Part shown: positions 1 through 8,222 of the stretch, piece by piece | Layout of the letters: each line of letters starts with the position of its first letter | How positions within the stretch are numbered: the stretch's first letter is position 1 | Virus record (IMG/VR): IMGVR_UViG_3300035212_000327 | Location: 1-41,534 of that record | DNA from: a virus | Reading direction: 5' to 3' (one strand) | Length of the DNA stretch: 41,534 nucleotides | Notes under the pieces: model-generated | Database searches by the model: none | Told to the model about the DNA's origin: nothing | The model's input: only the letters and a program-made list of their open reading frames with translations | Translations under genes and position numbers: made by a program

Positions 1-1606
1 TTGTTTCTACATTTATACCAGCTGCGCCGTGAGTTTCTTCCGTATTCTCGTCAAATAGTCCAATTTGAATTTCGCGACCATCAACTTTGCCGATAGCTTT
101 ATTGACAAGGGTATACTCACCAACATTCTTCTGTAGCGTCTTGAATAGTTCTTTGTGTGGTTCTACGCACACAACATTACTAGGCTTTTTATGTTTGATG
201 CTCCAAGTAAATGGTCCAATAGAAGCACCAATGTCTAAGACAACATCGTTTTCCTTTACTGGAACAAACTTTTCATAAACATTCTGTTCGAAGATTTCAT
301 AAAATACCACACTTCTAAACCATGGGTTTTTATTGATTGCACCCCAATCCAATGCGTCACTACCATCACTACTGAACATATATTCTGTTGCATCTTTTGA
401 TGTTTCAGTAACGTCGAGCATCTTCTGTAGAATTTCTGGTGATATCAAATCTGGATGAACCCACCAATCTTCAAAGGTATTTACGCCATCTGGGGATAGA
501 TCGTTTGCTACCATAACATATCCCATAGACTTAAGATATTTGCGAGACTTATCTCTATATGATCTTGTGAAATCCGCATAGTAGTCATGCTCATACGTGA
601 TTACTGCAAACTTACACTTGTCGAATGGCATCTTTAACAGACACTTATAGGTATTTTCAGCAGGTTCGATATCCAACTGAAGATAGTCTACAGTATCACC
701 GTAGTTCTCTTCAATCAACTTTTCATAGTCTATCTTTAGAGCGTCTTGACACAGAATTTGAGTATCGCGTTCCTTCTTATATTCTTCGACACATTTTGGA
801 TCAAATTCAACAGAAATACCTTTCCAGTTGAATTCTTTCTCAAGCAGATATGTATTGTTACCCTTCTTAGGTCCTGCACCCCCGATCTCAAGGAATGTGC
901 CGTACTTCTTACCATTAAGCATTGCAAGTACAAACATGTCCTGATAAATTTGTGAGAAATTCTGTTTAAGTCTTTCTGCACCTGGGAACTTGTTTCTTAG
1001 CTTCGGGTACATAGACTTGTTATACATACGGTAGATGTATGATTCTGGATAGCAGCCTAGATGCTGAATATTGTACGTTACAGCATTACGATGATCATTG
1101 TCCAAATCATTCCAATAATTATCTACAAGATATTGCAGCAATTCGCGCGACTCTTTGCCTTTGCCTCTCCACCATGCAGCGACAGCTTTTTGAAAAATCA
1201 GTCCGTATCTGCCCGGATAATAGATATTCAAACGAGGGAATGTCTTGTTTTCAGAGTTGTTTAATCCAAGCTCTGCAAACATATACGATTCAAAGTACTG
1301 TCCTTCTTTTTCCAAATATCTAGACATGCTGAAATACGCTTCTGGGCGATCAGGCATTAGTGTAATAGCACCTTGAAACATGCTCTTGACACTATACTTT
1401 CTATTGTCTTGAAGATTAAAACAATTACCCATACGAATTAAACACTCGTATGCCATATTGTTATCAGAAGTGAGTTCGGAAGCTCTCAGAAAGAAAGACA
1501 GTGCGGAAGCAGTTTGTCCCATCGCTTCATACTGTACGCCCAACTTATAGTTCTTTGTTGGGTTATCTGAGTCCATAATGTACTCGTTAATCAAATTATC
1601 AATCAT
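1..1606 (-). CDS. TPR protein with two FkbM-like methyltransferase domains (3' end outside window)
   Basis: The reading frame is open from an ATG at 1606 to the window edge, giving about 535 codons; the C-terminus is missing. Residues about 20-125 look like tetratricopeptide repeats (for example a segment with ASALSFFLRASEL). A first class I SAM-dependent methyltransferase core starts near residue 237 (FLEIGGAGP, then SVEFDP and VDYLQLDIEP near 308). A second one starts near residue 452 (VVLDIGASIGPF, then VVCVEPHKELF). Both resemble the FkbM family, which O-methylates sugars or small glycans. The ATG overlaps the end of the upstream gene by eight bases (ATGATTGA), so translation is probably coupled. 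Known: FkbM methyltransferases are frequent in glycan gene clusters of bacteria and aquatic phages. Inferred: it modifies a glycan together with the next three genes. The exact substrate cannot be read from the sequence, and the first domain could be inactive. Confidence 0.8.
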   Translation of the reverse strand, partial: MIDNLINEYIMDSDNPTKNYKLGVQYEAMGQTASALSFFLRASELTSDNNMAYECLIRMGNCFNLQDNRKYSVKSMFQGAITLMPDRPEAYFSMSRYLEKEGQYFESYMFAELGLNNSENKTFPRLNIYYPGRYGLIFQKAVAAWWRGKGKESRELLQYLVDNYWNDLDNDHRNAVTYNIQHLGCYPESYIYRMYNKSMYPKLRNKFPGAERLKQNFSQIYQDMFVLAMLNGKKYGTFLEIGGAGPKKGNNTYLLEKEFNWKGISVEFDPKCVEEYKKERDTQILCQDALKIDYEKLIEENYGDTVDYLQLDIEPAENTYKCLLKMPFDKCKFAVITYEHDYYADFTRSYRDKSRKYLKSMGYVMVANDLSPDGVNTFEDWWVHPDLISPEILQKMLDVTETSKDATEYMFSSDGSDALDWGAINKNPWFRSVVFYEIFEQNVYEKFVPVKENDVVLDIGASIGPFTWSIKHKKPSNVVCVEPHKELFKTLQKNVGEYTLVNKAIGKVDGREIQIGLFDENTEETHGAAGINVET

Positions 1607-2573
1607 TCATAAAGTCCTTCACTGTCTGTTTGGAACACTTCAATATGTAAGAAGCATTATCTTGGAAACCGAATGTCATTAGAATTTCATCTTCATATTC
1701 TGCAAGACCGCAAGCAAACTCAATGTTTGCTCCCATAAAAGAGAATGCTTTTGACTTCGCGACTGGTTGATATTCTTTATTCCACTTAACCAATCTATGT
1801 GTATATATTGCATCTTTACGACCGGCTTCAGATTGAAACAGATCAACCTCATGTGTGAGGCTTAGATATCCGTCTTCAAATGGAATAATTTGTCCATTAC
1901 CTCGTAAATCTCTAGCAAAGTAAATATCTTTGCTTTGGAAAACTGTCTCACATGTTTTCTCTATAGGATCTACCTTAACGATATTAACAGGATTTGACCA
2001 TCTCCAAAAATGATACGGTTGATCGACTATGGGCATCCAGTTCTTTTCGCAATACGTATTGTCAATATCTGGTGCTGGTATACGCCATCTGGAAATTTCT
2101 TTAGCAGATGTTGGAGTAAACTCAATTTCAGAAAGTTCCATACGACCTTGACCATTAGTTGTCGTATCGCGCCTTACGCCGCATAGATATACTTTATCAT
2201 CCCACTTGATCACGCGACCATCTTCGAGTCCGACAAATTCCCAAATAGGTTTAACGTCGAGTAAAGAAGTGTCTACACGATTGCAATACTTTATCGTTAA
2301 GTCGGGATTTAACTCACCGAAATAGTTTGTGGTTGTAAGGGTAATATCATTTTCAGGATTGAAATAGACAAGAGGTCCATAAGGATGCTCATGGATGTTC
2401 TTTTCAGAATGGTATAGTGTGTATTGGCAGTGTCTAATGTTGAGATAGATTCGAGCACCATCAACCCAAATACTTGGATTGAATAGTGCAGTTCCGTTTG
2501 TGATTTTGGAATCGAGAATAAGAGGCTTAACAGTGCCGCCATTTTCAAGAACAAATTTTGCAAAGTGTGTCAT
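1599..2573 (-). CDS. GH43/GH130-like five-bladed beta-propeller protein
   Basis: This 324-aa protein has the landmarks of the five-bladed propeller glycosidase/phosphorylase superfamily. They are FNPSI near residue 31, GLEDGR at 115-120 (position of the EDPR-type signature), EKNWMP at 176-181, LRGNGQ near 223, and IEFACGL followed by FGFQDN near 284-306. EKNW plus a late IEF.(A/C)GL...G..D segment is characteristic of poorly studied relatives of GH130 found next to glycosyltransferases. No signal peptide is visible. A good Shine-Dalgarno (GAAGG) precedes the ATG. It overlaps the methyltransferase gene by eight bases and follows a 55-base gap. Seen: motifs and context. Inferred: it acts on, or binds, a glycan. 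Whether it is a hydrolase, a phosphorylase or a catalytically dead lectin cannot be decided, because the family's acid/base residues are not certain here. Confidence 0.65.
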   Translation of the reverse strand: MTHFAKFVLENGGTVKPLILDSKITNGTALFNPSIWVDGARIYLNIRHCQYTLYHSEKNIHEHPYGPLVYFNPENDITLTTTNYFGELNPDLTIKYCNRVDTSLLDVKPIWEFVGLEDGRVIKWDDKVYLCGVRRDTTTNGQGRMELSEIEFTPTSAKEISRWRIPAPDIDNTYCEKNWMPIVDQPYHFWRWSNPVNIVKVDPIEKTCETVFQSKDIYFARDLRGNGQIIPFEDGYLSLTHEVDLFQSEAGRKDAIYTHRLVKWNKEYQPVAKSKAFSFMGANIEFACGLAEYEDEILMTFGFQDNASYILKCSKQTVKDFMND

Positions 2574-2609
2574 AGTATACCTTCATTATAAAGAGTTCAG
2601 TAGTATATA

Positions 2610-2625
2610 TCTTCTCTCCAGAAGA
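2610..2625. other. Short perfect hairpin in the 55-base gap
   Basis: TCTTCT (2610-2615) and AGAAGA (2620-2625) form a six-base-pair stem with a four-base loop in the second-longest gap of the window (2574-2628). There is no run of T after it in either direction, so a classic terminator is unlikely. It could be a weak pause, a transcript-processing site or accidental. Confidence 0.3.
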
Positions 2626-2628
2626 GCT

Positions 2629-3075
2629 TTACACATATGGCGGCTTCGGATACTTGTCTTTCACTGCTTGGATCTTAGTCAAAATGTCTTGGTATTCAGC
2701 AGAATCTATGCCTTTTGATATGCCACCTAGCTGATCTCCCATAATAGGATATTCATTTCTACGAAGAGCATAGTAATCAGGATAATCTGGTTTTACTACC
2801 TCTTCTTTAGCAATGTCTACAACTGTTTCTTCCATTGTTATCCGATTTAACTCGATTCTTGTTTTAGGTTCCAATGCTGCCCACTGAGCTTCTTTATAGT
2901 CTATTTCATCATAAATTCTAGTTTCCATAGAAGCTAGTGAATCTGTAACGCTTACTCCTTGCGGAATATATACCATCCAGTCATAAGTATTTCCATTGTG
3001 AACGACCTCAAGATGAGCAATATCTCTTGTTTCTGGTGCTGGTGGTGTAAATATACCTTTTAATCCTATTGTCAT
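2629..3075 (-). CDS. Small tail-fibre-associated protein with C-terminal YP..PPY tail motif
   Basis: A 148-aa protein with a clear GGAG ribosome site a few bases before the ATG. The second half contains YALRRNEYPIMGDQLGGI and ends in a helix with IQAVKDKYPKP. The pattern R..EYP...DQL.......I...I..IK..YPKP is the short phage-tail segment widespread in fibre-associated proteins of contractile-tailed phages. The N-terminal half (residues 15-50) looks like a small beta domain (AHLEVVHNGNTYDWMVYIP). It sits nine bases downstream of the glycosyltransferase/methyltransferase gene. Its presence inside the glycan cassette suggests the cassette belongs to the tail module. Role inferred: a fibre-tip or fibre-assembly accessory; no enzyme motif seen. 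Confidence 0.6.
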   Translation of the reverse strand: MTIGLKGIFTPPAPETRDIAHLEVVHNGNTYDWMVYIPQGVSVTDSLASMETRIYDEIDYKEAQWAALEPKTRIELNRITMEETVVDIAKEEVVKPDYPDYYALRRNEYPIMGDQLGGISKGIDSAEYQDILTKIQAVKDKYPKPPYV

Positions 3076-3084
3076 ATTATCTCC

Positions 3085-4413
3085 TTAATCTTTCTGCCAA
3101 TACCACAAGTCTTGTTTCGCATTACTAATTTCTTTACCAATACTATTAGCAAACTCCCTAACGGCCTTATTCACGCCTTGAATCCTAGCAAAATCGTGAC
3201 CAATAATGAATCCGCCGTTTTTAATCTTAGGATAGTAGTTTTTACAATCTTTTAAGACCTGCTCATATGTATGTAGACCATCGATGAATACAAAATCTAA
3301 AGATTCGTCATCAAACATCTTCACAGCATCATCGGAATCTTCGTAGATGTGATTATATCTTTCCATATACGGATCAACTTTTCTCAACATCTCTGCTTTA
3401 TTGGCATCACCATCTGGCTGTGTATCATTCCAATCAATATAAACTGGATAAGAATCGACGCCGGACAATCTTAGTGATGGTAAAGTTTGTAATAAGTATT
3501 CCGTAGTGGTTCCTTCAGCAACGCCAACTTCTACACCAACAGGATTTTCAATTCCTTTTATAATTTCTGGAATATCTTCTCCTGGTAGCCAACGGGAAAC
3601 GCCTTCTGTTGGATTATTAATACCACCGGGTAATCTTGAAGTCCATCTAAAATCTATGAACATCTTATCTTCAATCGTTAGTGGAACAGTTGGCTTGATG
3701 TTTGTGAAATAATGGTTTAGATTGACAGAAGGATGTGCTGTATATTTGCCTGTTGCGATATCCATATGAAGACACTGAACGTCAGTATTCACAAGCACTT
3801 TAACGCCAGATTTGCGGCAACGATGTAAGAAAAAATTATCTTCACCTACAAATGGAATGTCTTCAATGCCGTTTGCGATACAACAGAAAGGCAAATCAGG
3901 ATCTTCATCCTTCATGCGACGAAGCGTTTCTACTGGAATTAACATACAATCCATACCAGTTTGCCATGCTTCAAATACCTGTCCTGGCGATACATCTGGA
4001 ACAATAATATGATTGTCTTTGCGAACGCTAATCATAGCATGAGCGCACTTAATGTAATACACACCAGCAGCGATATGACCAGGATTTGCTTCGCATGTTT
4101 TGAGAAGATTTTCAAACGCATTATACGGAACAACTGTATCGTCGCCAATAAAGAATAGATATTTTGCACCAGAATCTAATACAGAATCTATTAGATAGTT
4201 TCGGGCAACATCCACAAGCATTTTTTCACAGTCAACATATCCATGTGAATGCCCCATGATAGCCACATGACATAAACTATATCCGTTAAATGTTTGTGCT
4301 GGTGTTTCTTCTTTATTGCGTTTAGGTTGAGCAATAACTACGAACGGCTTAATACTTTGAGCTTCATTTTTAATATTGTGTAATGTTTGAATTATCTTAT
4401 CTCGATTGTACAT
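3085..4413 (-). CDS. Glycosyltransferase (GT-A type) fused to class I methyltransferase
   Basis: This 442-aa protein has two domains. Residues about 20-220 resemble a GT-A glycosyltransferase: YLFFIGDDTVVPYNAF has a DD metal/nucleotide-sugar motif at 91-92, and GEDNFFLHRCRKSGVKVLVN (190-209) followed by His216 matches the ED..F..R....G pattern of family 2-like enzymes. Residues about 290-430 are a SAM-dependent methyltransferase: VGVEVGVAEGTTTEYLL (292-308), an acidic residue at 320, and FVFIDGLHTYEQV (374-386), the IDG.H.Y signature of the Methyltransf_24 group. The ribosome site GGAG lies about seven bases before the ATG. This is the most promoter-proximal gene of the cassette, and a TATCTAAATAA stretch lies about 30 bases upstream. 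Inferred role: adds and methylates a sugar on a phage or host glycan; acceptor unknown. Confidence 0.75.
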   Translation of the reverse strand: MYNRDKIIQTLHNIKNEAQSIKPFVVIAQPKRNKEETPAQTFNGYSLCHVAIMGHSHGYVDCEKMLVDVARNYLIDSVLDSGAKYLFFIGDDTVVPYNAFENLLKTCEANPGHIAAGVYYIKCAHAMISVRKDNHIIVPDVSPGQVFEAWQTGMDCMLIPVETLRRMKDEDPDLPFCCIANGIEDIPFVGEDNFFLHRCRKSGVKVLVNTDVQCLHMDIATGKYTAHPSVNLNHYFTNIKPTVPLTIEDKMFIDFRWTSRLPGGINNPTEGVSRWLPGEDIPEIIKGIENPVGVEVGVAEGTTTEYLLQTLPSLRLSGVDSYPVYIDWNDTQPDGDANKAEMLRKVDPYMERYNHIYEDSDDAVKMFDDESLDFVFIDGLHTYEQVLKDCKNYYPKIKNGGFIIGHDFARIQGVNKAVREFANSIGKEISNAKQDLWYWQKD

Positions 4414-4435
4414 AATGACTCCATAATGAATATTA

Positions 4436-5575
4436 TCAATACTTATTTAGATACGGGTGTAGACATATTGCTCTAGGAAATGTAACGCCAGAGTTATTTC
4501 GTATTACTTGACCTACCGCGGCGCCAAAATAAGGCACAAAATAAATATCACCATTAGGTGCTAGAATACCACCGGCAGAAGCAAATGAAGAAGTATAAGC
4601 AAGACTATATGTTGATACAACACCAGCGGCAGATATTTTTTGACCGACAGTTCGCTGATAAGGAATAAAATGTATATCTCCATTAGGTGCTAGAACACCG
4701 CCACTAGTTAAACCAGAAGCAGTATAAACAAGACTGTAAGTTGATACAGTTCCATTAATATCTATCTTTTGCCCTACGCTAGATTGATCAGGAATAAAAT
4801 GTATATCTCCATTAGGTGATAAAACGCCACCAAAATAAGCGGCCGGGCTTGTATGAGCAAGACTATATGTTGATACAACACCAGCGGCAGATATTTTTTG
4901 CCCTCTATTAGCACTATAAGGAACAAAATGTATATCGCCATTAGGTGCTAGAACACCTCCCCAATAAGCAGTTGTAGTAGTATATGATAAAGTATATGTT
5001 GATACAACACCAGAAGGAGATATCTTTTGTCCTCTATTAGCATTATATGGTATAAAATGTATATCGCCATTAGGTGCTAGAACACCGCCATTATAAGCAC
5101 CACCTGAATTGGTATATGTTAAAGTATATGTTGATACTACACCAGAAGGAGATATCTTTTGTCCTCTATTAGCTTGAGCAGGAACAAAATGTATATCACC
5201 ATTTGGTGCTAAGACACCACCAATATAAGCAGAGGATGCTGTATAGGGCAAAGTATATGTTGATACTACACCAGCGGCAGATATTTTTTGCCCTCTATTA
5301 GCACTATTAGGAACAAAATGTATATCACCATTTGGTGCTAATACACCACCAAAATAAGCGGCGATAGATGTTGTATAAGCTAAACTATATGTTGTTACGA
5401 TATCATTAGTAAACAATCTACCACCAGCAACACCCTCATCTAGAATCTTCTTGAATCCATTCCATCCAACAAGATCGCTACCAATGCTGCTGTTATTACC
5501 AGAAGGCAAAGTTCCTTGAAGTTCATTTCTAACTTCTTCTACAAAACTAGGTGAGGATTTACGAATATTTGCCAT
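4436..5575 (-). CDS. Seven-repeat beta-propeller-like adhesin, paralogue 1
   Basis: 379 aa. After an N-terminal segment of about 60 residues (NNSSIGSDLVGWNGFKKIL) come seven copies of a unit of about 42 residues. Its core reads GGVLAPNGDIHFVP, then RGQKIS, then GVVSTYSL.YT. Seven copies of a four-strand-sized unit strongly suggest a seven-bladed beta-propeller. The protein ends in a short conserved tail, CLHPYLNKY. It is the last of three tandem paralogues and starts two bases after the previous stop. The repeat GGVLAPNG.I also occurs in unrelated bacterial and eukaryotic propeller proteins. Inferred role: a receptor- or glycan-binding head at a fibre tip. No catalytic residues recognised. 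An alternative is a closed ring used as a structural spacer. Confidence 0.75.
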   Translation of the reverse strand: MANIRKSSPSFVEEVRNELQGTLPSGNNSSIGSDLVGWNGFKKILDEGVAGGRLFTNDIVTTYSLAYTTSIAAYFGGVLAPNGDIHFVPNSANRGQKISAAGVVSTYTLPYTASSAYIGGVLAPNGDIHFVPAQANRGQKISPSGVVSTYTLTYTNSGGAYNGGVLAPNGDIHFIPYNANRGQKISPSGVVSTYTLSYTTTTAYWGGVLAPNGDIHFVPYSANRGQKISAAGVVSTYSLAHTSPAAYFGGVLSPNGDIHFIPDQSSVGQKIDINGTVSTYSLVYTASGLTSGGVLAPNGDIHFIPYQRTVGQKISAAGVVSTYSLAYTSSFASAGGILAPNGDIYFVPYFGAAVGQVIRNNSGVTFPRAICLHPYLNKY

Positions 5576-5577
5576 TT

Positions 5578-6705
5578 TTAAAACTTATTAAACCAGGGAG
5601 ACATACATATGCCTTGACTGAAAGGTGATGTCATTGTTGATATCTCTTGCCCTACAGCGGCACTATAAGGAACAAAATATATGCTGCCATCAGGTGCTAG
5701 AACACCGCCATTATAAGCACTGGTAGTGGTATAAATTAAACTATATGTTGATACAGTACCATTAGCGGATATCTTTTGCCCTCTATTAGCAGTATCAGGC
5801 ACAAAATGTATATCACCGTTAGGTAATAGAACACCACCAGAATAAGCCGCTGAGGCTGTATAAACTAAACTATAAGTGGACACAGTGCCATTAATATCTA
5901 TTTTTTGTCCTCTATTAGCATTATAAGGAATAAAATGTATATCGCCATTAGGCGCTAGAACACCTCCGCCATAAGCAAAAGAAACAGTATAAACTAAATC
6001 ATATGTTGATACTACACCAGCGGCAGATATTTTTTGCCCTCTAATAGCTTGAGCCGGAATAAAATGTATATCTCCATTAGGTGCTAGAACACCTCCAACA
6101 TAAGCAAAAGAAGCAGTATAAACAAGACTGTAAGTTGATACAGTTCCATCAGGCGCTATCTTTTGTCCTACTCTAGCACTGTAAGGAATAAAATGTATGT
6201 CTCCATTAGGTGCTAGAACACCACCTAAATAAGCATTAGTGGTAGTATAAACAAGACTATAGGTTGATACAACACCCGAAGAAGATACTTCTTGTCCTCT
6301 ATTAGCACTATTAGGAACAAAATGTATATCACCATTTGGTGCTAATACACCACCAAAATAAGCATTAGTGGTAGTATAAACAAGACTGTAAGTTGATACA
6401 GTTCCATCAGGCGCTATCTTTTGTCCTCTATTAGCTTGAGCAGGAACAAAATGTATATCACCATTTGGTGCTAAGACACCACCAGCATAAGCTAATCCAG
6501 TAGTATAAATGAGACTGTATGTGGATACTATATCTGTACTATAAAGCTTGCCCTTAGCAACGCTTTTGTATAACAAGTTTTGAAAATCTTTCCAAGCAAC
6601 AAGGTCTGTTCCAACACTGCTATTATTGGCTGTCGGAAGAGTTCCCCAACCAAGTTCTTTTGTATCTGCTACCCATCGAGGAGCTATGTTGAATGTTGCT
6701 GTCAT
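5578..6705 (-). CDS. Seven-repeat beta-propeller-like adhesin, paralogue 2
   Basis: 375 aa, closest to paralogue 1. It has the same N-terminal region (NNSSVGTDLVAWKDFQNLL) and seven GGVLAPNGDIHFVP units. The last unit diverges (GGVLAPDGSIYFVP), and the conserved tail is CMSPWFNKF. Its first two blades are the same two blades as in paralogue 1 but in swapped order, with perfect DNA identity over 68-70 bases, a sign of blade exchange by recombination. No good Shine-Dalgarno precedes the ATG at 6705, which lies one base after the upstream stop, so reinitiation or coupling is likely. Function inferred as for its neighbour: a surface-binding propeller on a tail fibre. Fold call from repeat number only. 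Confidence 0.75.
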   Translation of the reverse strand: MTATFNIAPRWVADTKELGWGTLPTANNSSVGTDLVAWKDFQNLLYKSVAKGKLYSTDIVSTYSLIYTTGLAYAGGVLAPNGDIHFVPAQANRGQKIAPDGTVSTYSLVYTTTNAYFGGVLAPNGDIHFVPNSANRGQEVSSSGVVSTYSLVYTTTNAYLGGVLAPNGDIHFIPYSARVGQKIAPDGTVSTYSLVYTASFAYVGGVLAPNGDIHFIPAQAIRGQKISAAGVVSTYDLVYTVSFAYGGGVLAPNGDIHFIPYNANRGQKIDINGTVSTYSLVYTASAAYSGGVLLPNGDIHFVPDTANRGQKISANGTVSTYSLIYTTTSAYNGGVLAPDGSIYFVPYSAAVGQEISTMTSPFSQGICMSPWFNKF

Positions 6706-6706
6706 A

Positions 6707-7846
6707 CTAATGTTTATTTAGATATGGTGAAGCACAAGTACCAAAATCTAATGGTCGTGCTGAGTTTGTGTAAAGTATTCTACCCTCATAACTCGTTATA
6801 GCAGGAAGCATAACGATTGTACCATCAGGTCTTAAAATACCGCCATAGTAAGATGCTATAAAGTCATTTGTAAATGTTGATACTACATTAGTTGCTGAGA
6901 TTTTCATACATTGTCCAAATCCTGCATAAGGTATAAAGTATATATCGCCTGTCGGCGCCAACACACCACCAGAAAACTTGTTGCCTCCTGTCATAAGAAT
7001 ACTATAAGTAGAAACGGTTCCATTTGTTGAAATTTTTTGTCCTACAGTAGAAACGAAAGGTACCATATGAATTTCACCAGTAGAAGAAAGCACGCCTCCA
7101 AAAAATCCATCTTCTACTGTGTATGCTAAAGAATATGTACTAACAACACCACTAGCAGATACTTTCTGACCTACACTGGCAAGTCCGCGCGGCATAAAGT
7201 GAATATCTCCATTAGGTGCTAGAACACCACCACTATAAGCATCTTCTACTGTGTATACCAATGCATATGTTGATACTACACCAGCAGGAGAAATCTTTTG
7301 TCCAACAGCAGCATAATTTGGAACAAAATGTATATCACCGTTGGGTGCCACAACACCGCCAGCATATGCGCCGTTGATATTTGTATGTACCAATGCATAT
7401 GTTGATACTACACCAGAAGCGGAAACTTTTTGACCAACAACAGCATAATTTGGAACAAAATGAATATCGCCATTAGGTGCTAGAACGCCTCCAACATAAG
7501 CTCCACTACCATTTGTATATGCCAGAGAGTATGTGCTGACAACACCAGAAGCGGAAACTTTTTGGCCTCTGTTTGCAGCAGAAGGAACAAAATGAATATC
7601 TCCATTTGGTGCTAGAACACCTCCATTATAACCAATTACTGATGTGTATACTAAAGAAAATGTTGTTGCGATCTCATTAGTAAAAGTTCTACCTGCTTTG
7701 ATGCTTCTGTTTAGATTAGTTGAAAATCCTATCCAATCATCTGTTGCTGTATTAGCATCACCGCTTGGAATAACACCGTGAGCAGTTTCATAAAAATCTA
7801 TTCTATTGTTACTACCGATAAAGTGAGTATTTGCTGATGCAGACAT
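6707..7846 (-). CDS. Seven-repeat beta-propeller-like adhesin, paralogue 3 (most divergent)
   Basis: 379 aa with seven repeats, the most diverged of the three. Blades 1-4 keep APNGDIHF; blades 5-7 drift (GGVLSSTGEIHMVP, GGVLAPTGDIYFIP, GGILRPDGTIVMLP). The start (residues 1-60) differs from the other two up to SIKAGRTFTNEIATTFSL, which aligns with their GGRLFTNDIVTTYSL. The C-terminal tail CASPYLNKH preserves the C..P(Y/W)(L/F)NK pattern of the family. An AGGAT ribosome site overlaps the stop region of the upstream 113-aa gene (TAGGATAAAATG). As the first of three paralogues in transcription order, it may be the oldest copy. Role inferred: fibre-tip ligand-binding propeller. Confidence 0.75.
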   Translation of the reverse strand: MSASANTHFIGSNNRIDFYETAHGVIPSGDANTATDDWIGFSTNLNRSIKAGRTFTNEIATTFSLVYTSVIGYNGGVLAPNGDIHFVPSAANRGQKVSASGVVSTYSLAYTNGSGAYVGGVLAPNGDIHFVPNYAVVGQKVSASGVVSTYALVHTNINGAYAGGVVAPNGDIHFVPNYAAVGQKISPAGVVSTYALVYTVEDAYSGGVLAPNGDIHFMPRGLASVGQKVSASGVVSTYSLAYTVEDGFFGGVLSSTGEIHMVPFVSTVGQKISTNGTVSTYSILMTGGNKFSGGVLAPTGDIYFIPYAGFGQCMKISATNVVSTFTNDFIASYYGGILRPDGTIVMLPAITSYEGRILYTNSARPLDFGTCASPYLNKH

Positions 7847-7847
7847 T

Positions 7848-8189
7848 TTATCCTAACACAATAACGGTATACTGATTAGTTGTAGGCGCCGTATTAAATT
7901 CCAAAACAATGTGATTTAGCGAAGTGTACTTTAGATCGGGGTATACGTAGTATCCTGTTGAATTTTCTCTCACTGCAGGAATAACATAAGTTTTAGCAAG
8001 ATTGTGTGCAACATTGAATGTGGTTGCTGATCCATTGCCTACGTTGCTCGAAAATACGGAAGCGCCACCACCTCCAGCTCCGGCAGGAACAACTTGCCAT
8101 GCGCCCACAGATGTTGAATAACTCCATGTTAATGCGCCGCTTGTGAACGTTTGACCGTTTGTTGGACTACCTGGAAAATTTATTGCCAT
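7848..8189 (-). CDS. Short fibre adaptor-like protein
   Basis: 113 aa. The start, INFPGSPTNGQTFTSGALTW followed by a conserved W, is the small adaptor module seen at the front of many phage fibre proteins (PG.PT.GQTF......W......W). The middle is a short glycine linker (GAGGGGAS). The C-terminal half (SATTFNVAHNLAKTYVIPAV onward, to residue 113) resembles small beta-sandwich tips of marine fibre proteins. A GATAAATA box lies about 22 bases upstream of the ATG, so this gene probably opens a late transcript that includes the propeller genes. Role inferred: minor fibre or fibre connector. No enzyme motif. Confidence 0.55.
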   Translation of the reverse strand: MAINFPGSPTNGQTFTSGALTWSYSTSVGAWQVVPAGAGGGGASVFSSNVGNGSATTFNVAHNLAKTYVIPAVRENSTGYYVYPDLKYTSLNHIVLEFNTAPTTNQYTVIVLG

Positions 8190-8211
8190 TTTTTATTCTC
8201 TTTGTTCTTTC

Positions 8212-8219
8212 TATTTATC
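8212..8219 (-). promoter_or_regulatory. Late-promoter-like box GATAAATA
   Basis: On the minus strand the gap between the polyglycine gene and the 113-aa gene holds GATAAATA, 22 bases before the ATG at 8189. It matches the NATAAATA form of late promoters reported for T4-like marine phages. It would drive the 113-aa gene and the three propeller genes. Confidence 0.5.
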
Positions 8220-8222
8220 ATG

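Larger units (their letters stand above)
4436..7846. repeat. Tandem triplication of propeller genes with internal blade repeats
   Basis: Three adjacent genes, each with seven blades of about 126-129 bases, give 21 blade copies. Blocks 5292-5359 and 6296-6363 are identical over 68 bases, and 5153-5222 and 6415-6484 over 70 bases. Confidence 0.85.

Noticed and set aside
87-278. Plus-strand 63-aa frame and other short frames at 625-1323
   Set aside because: They lie opposite a continuous methyltransferase frame with clear motifs and have no supporting features.
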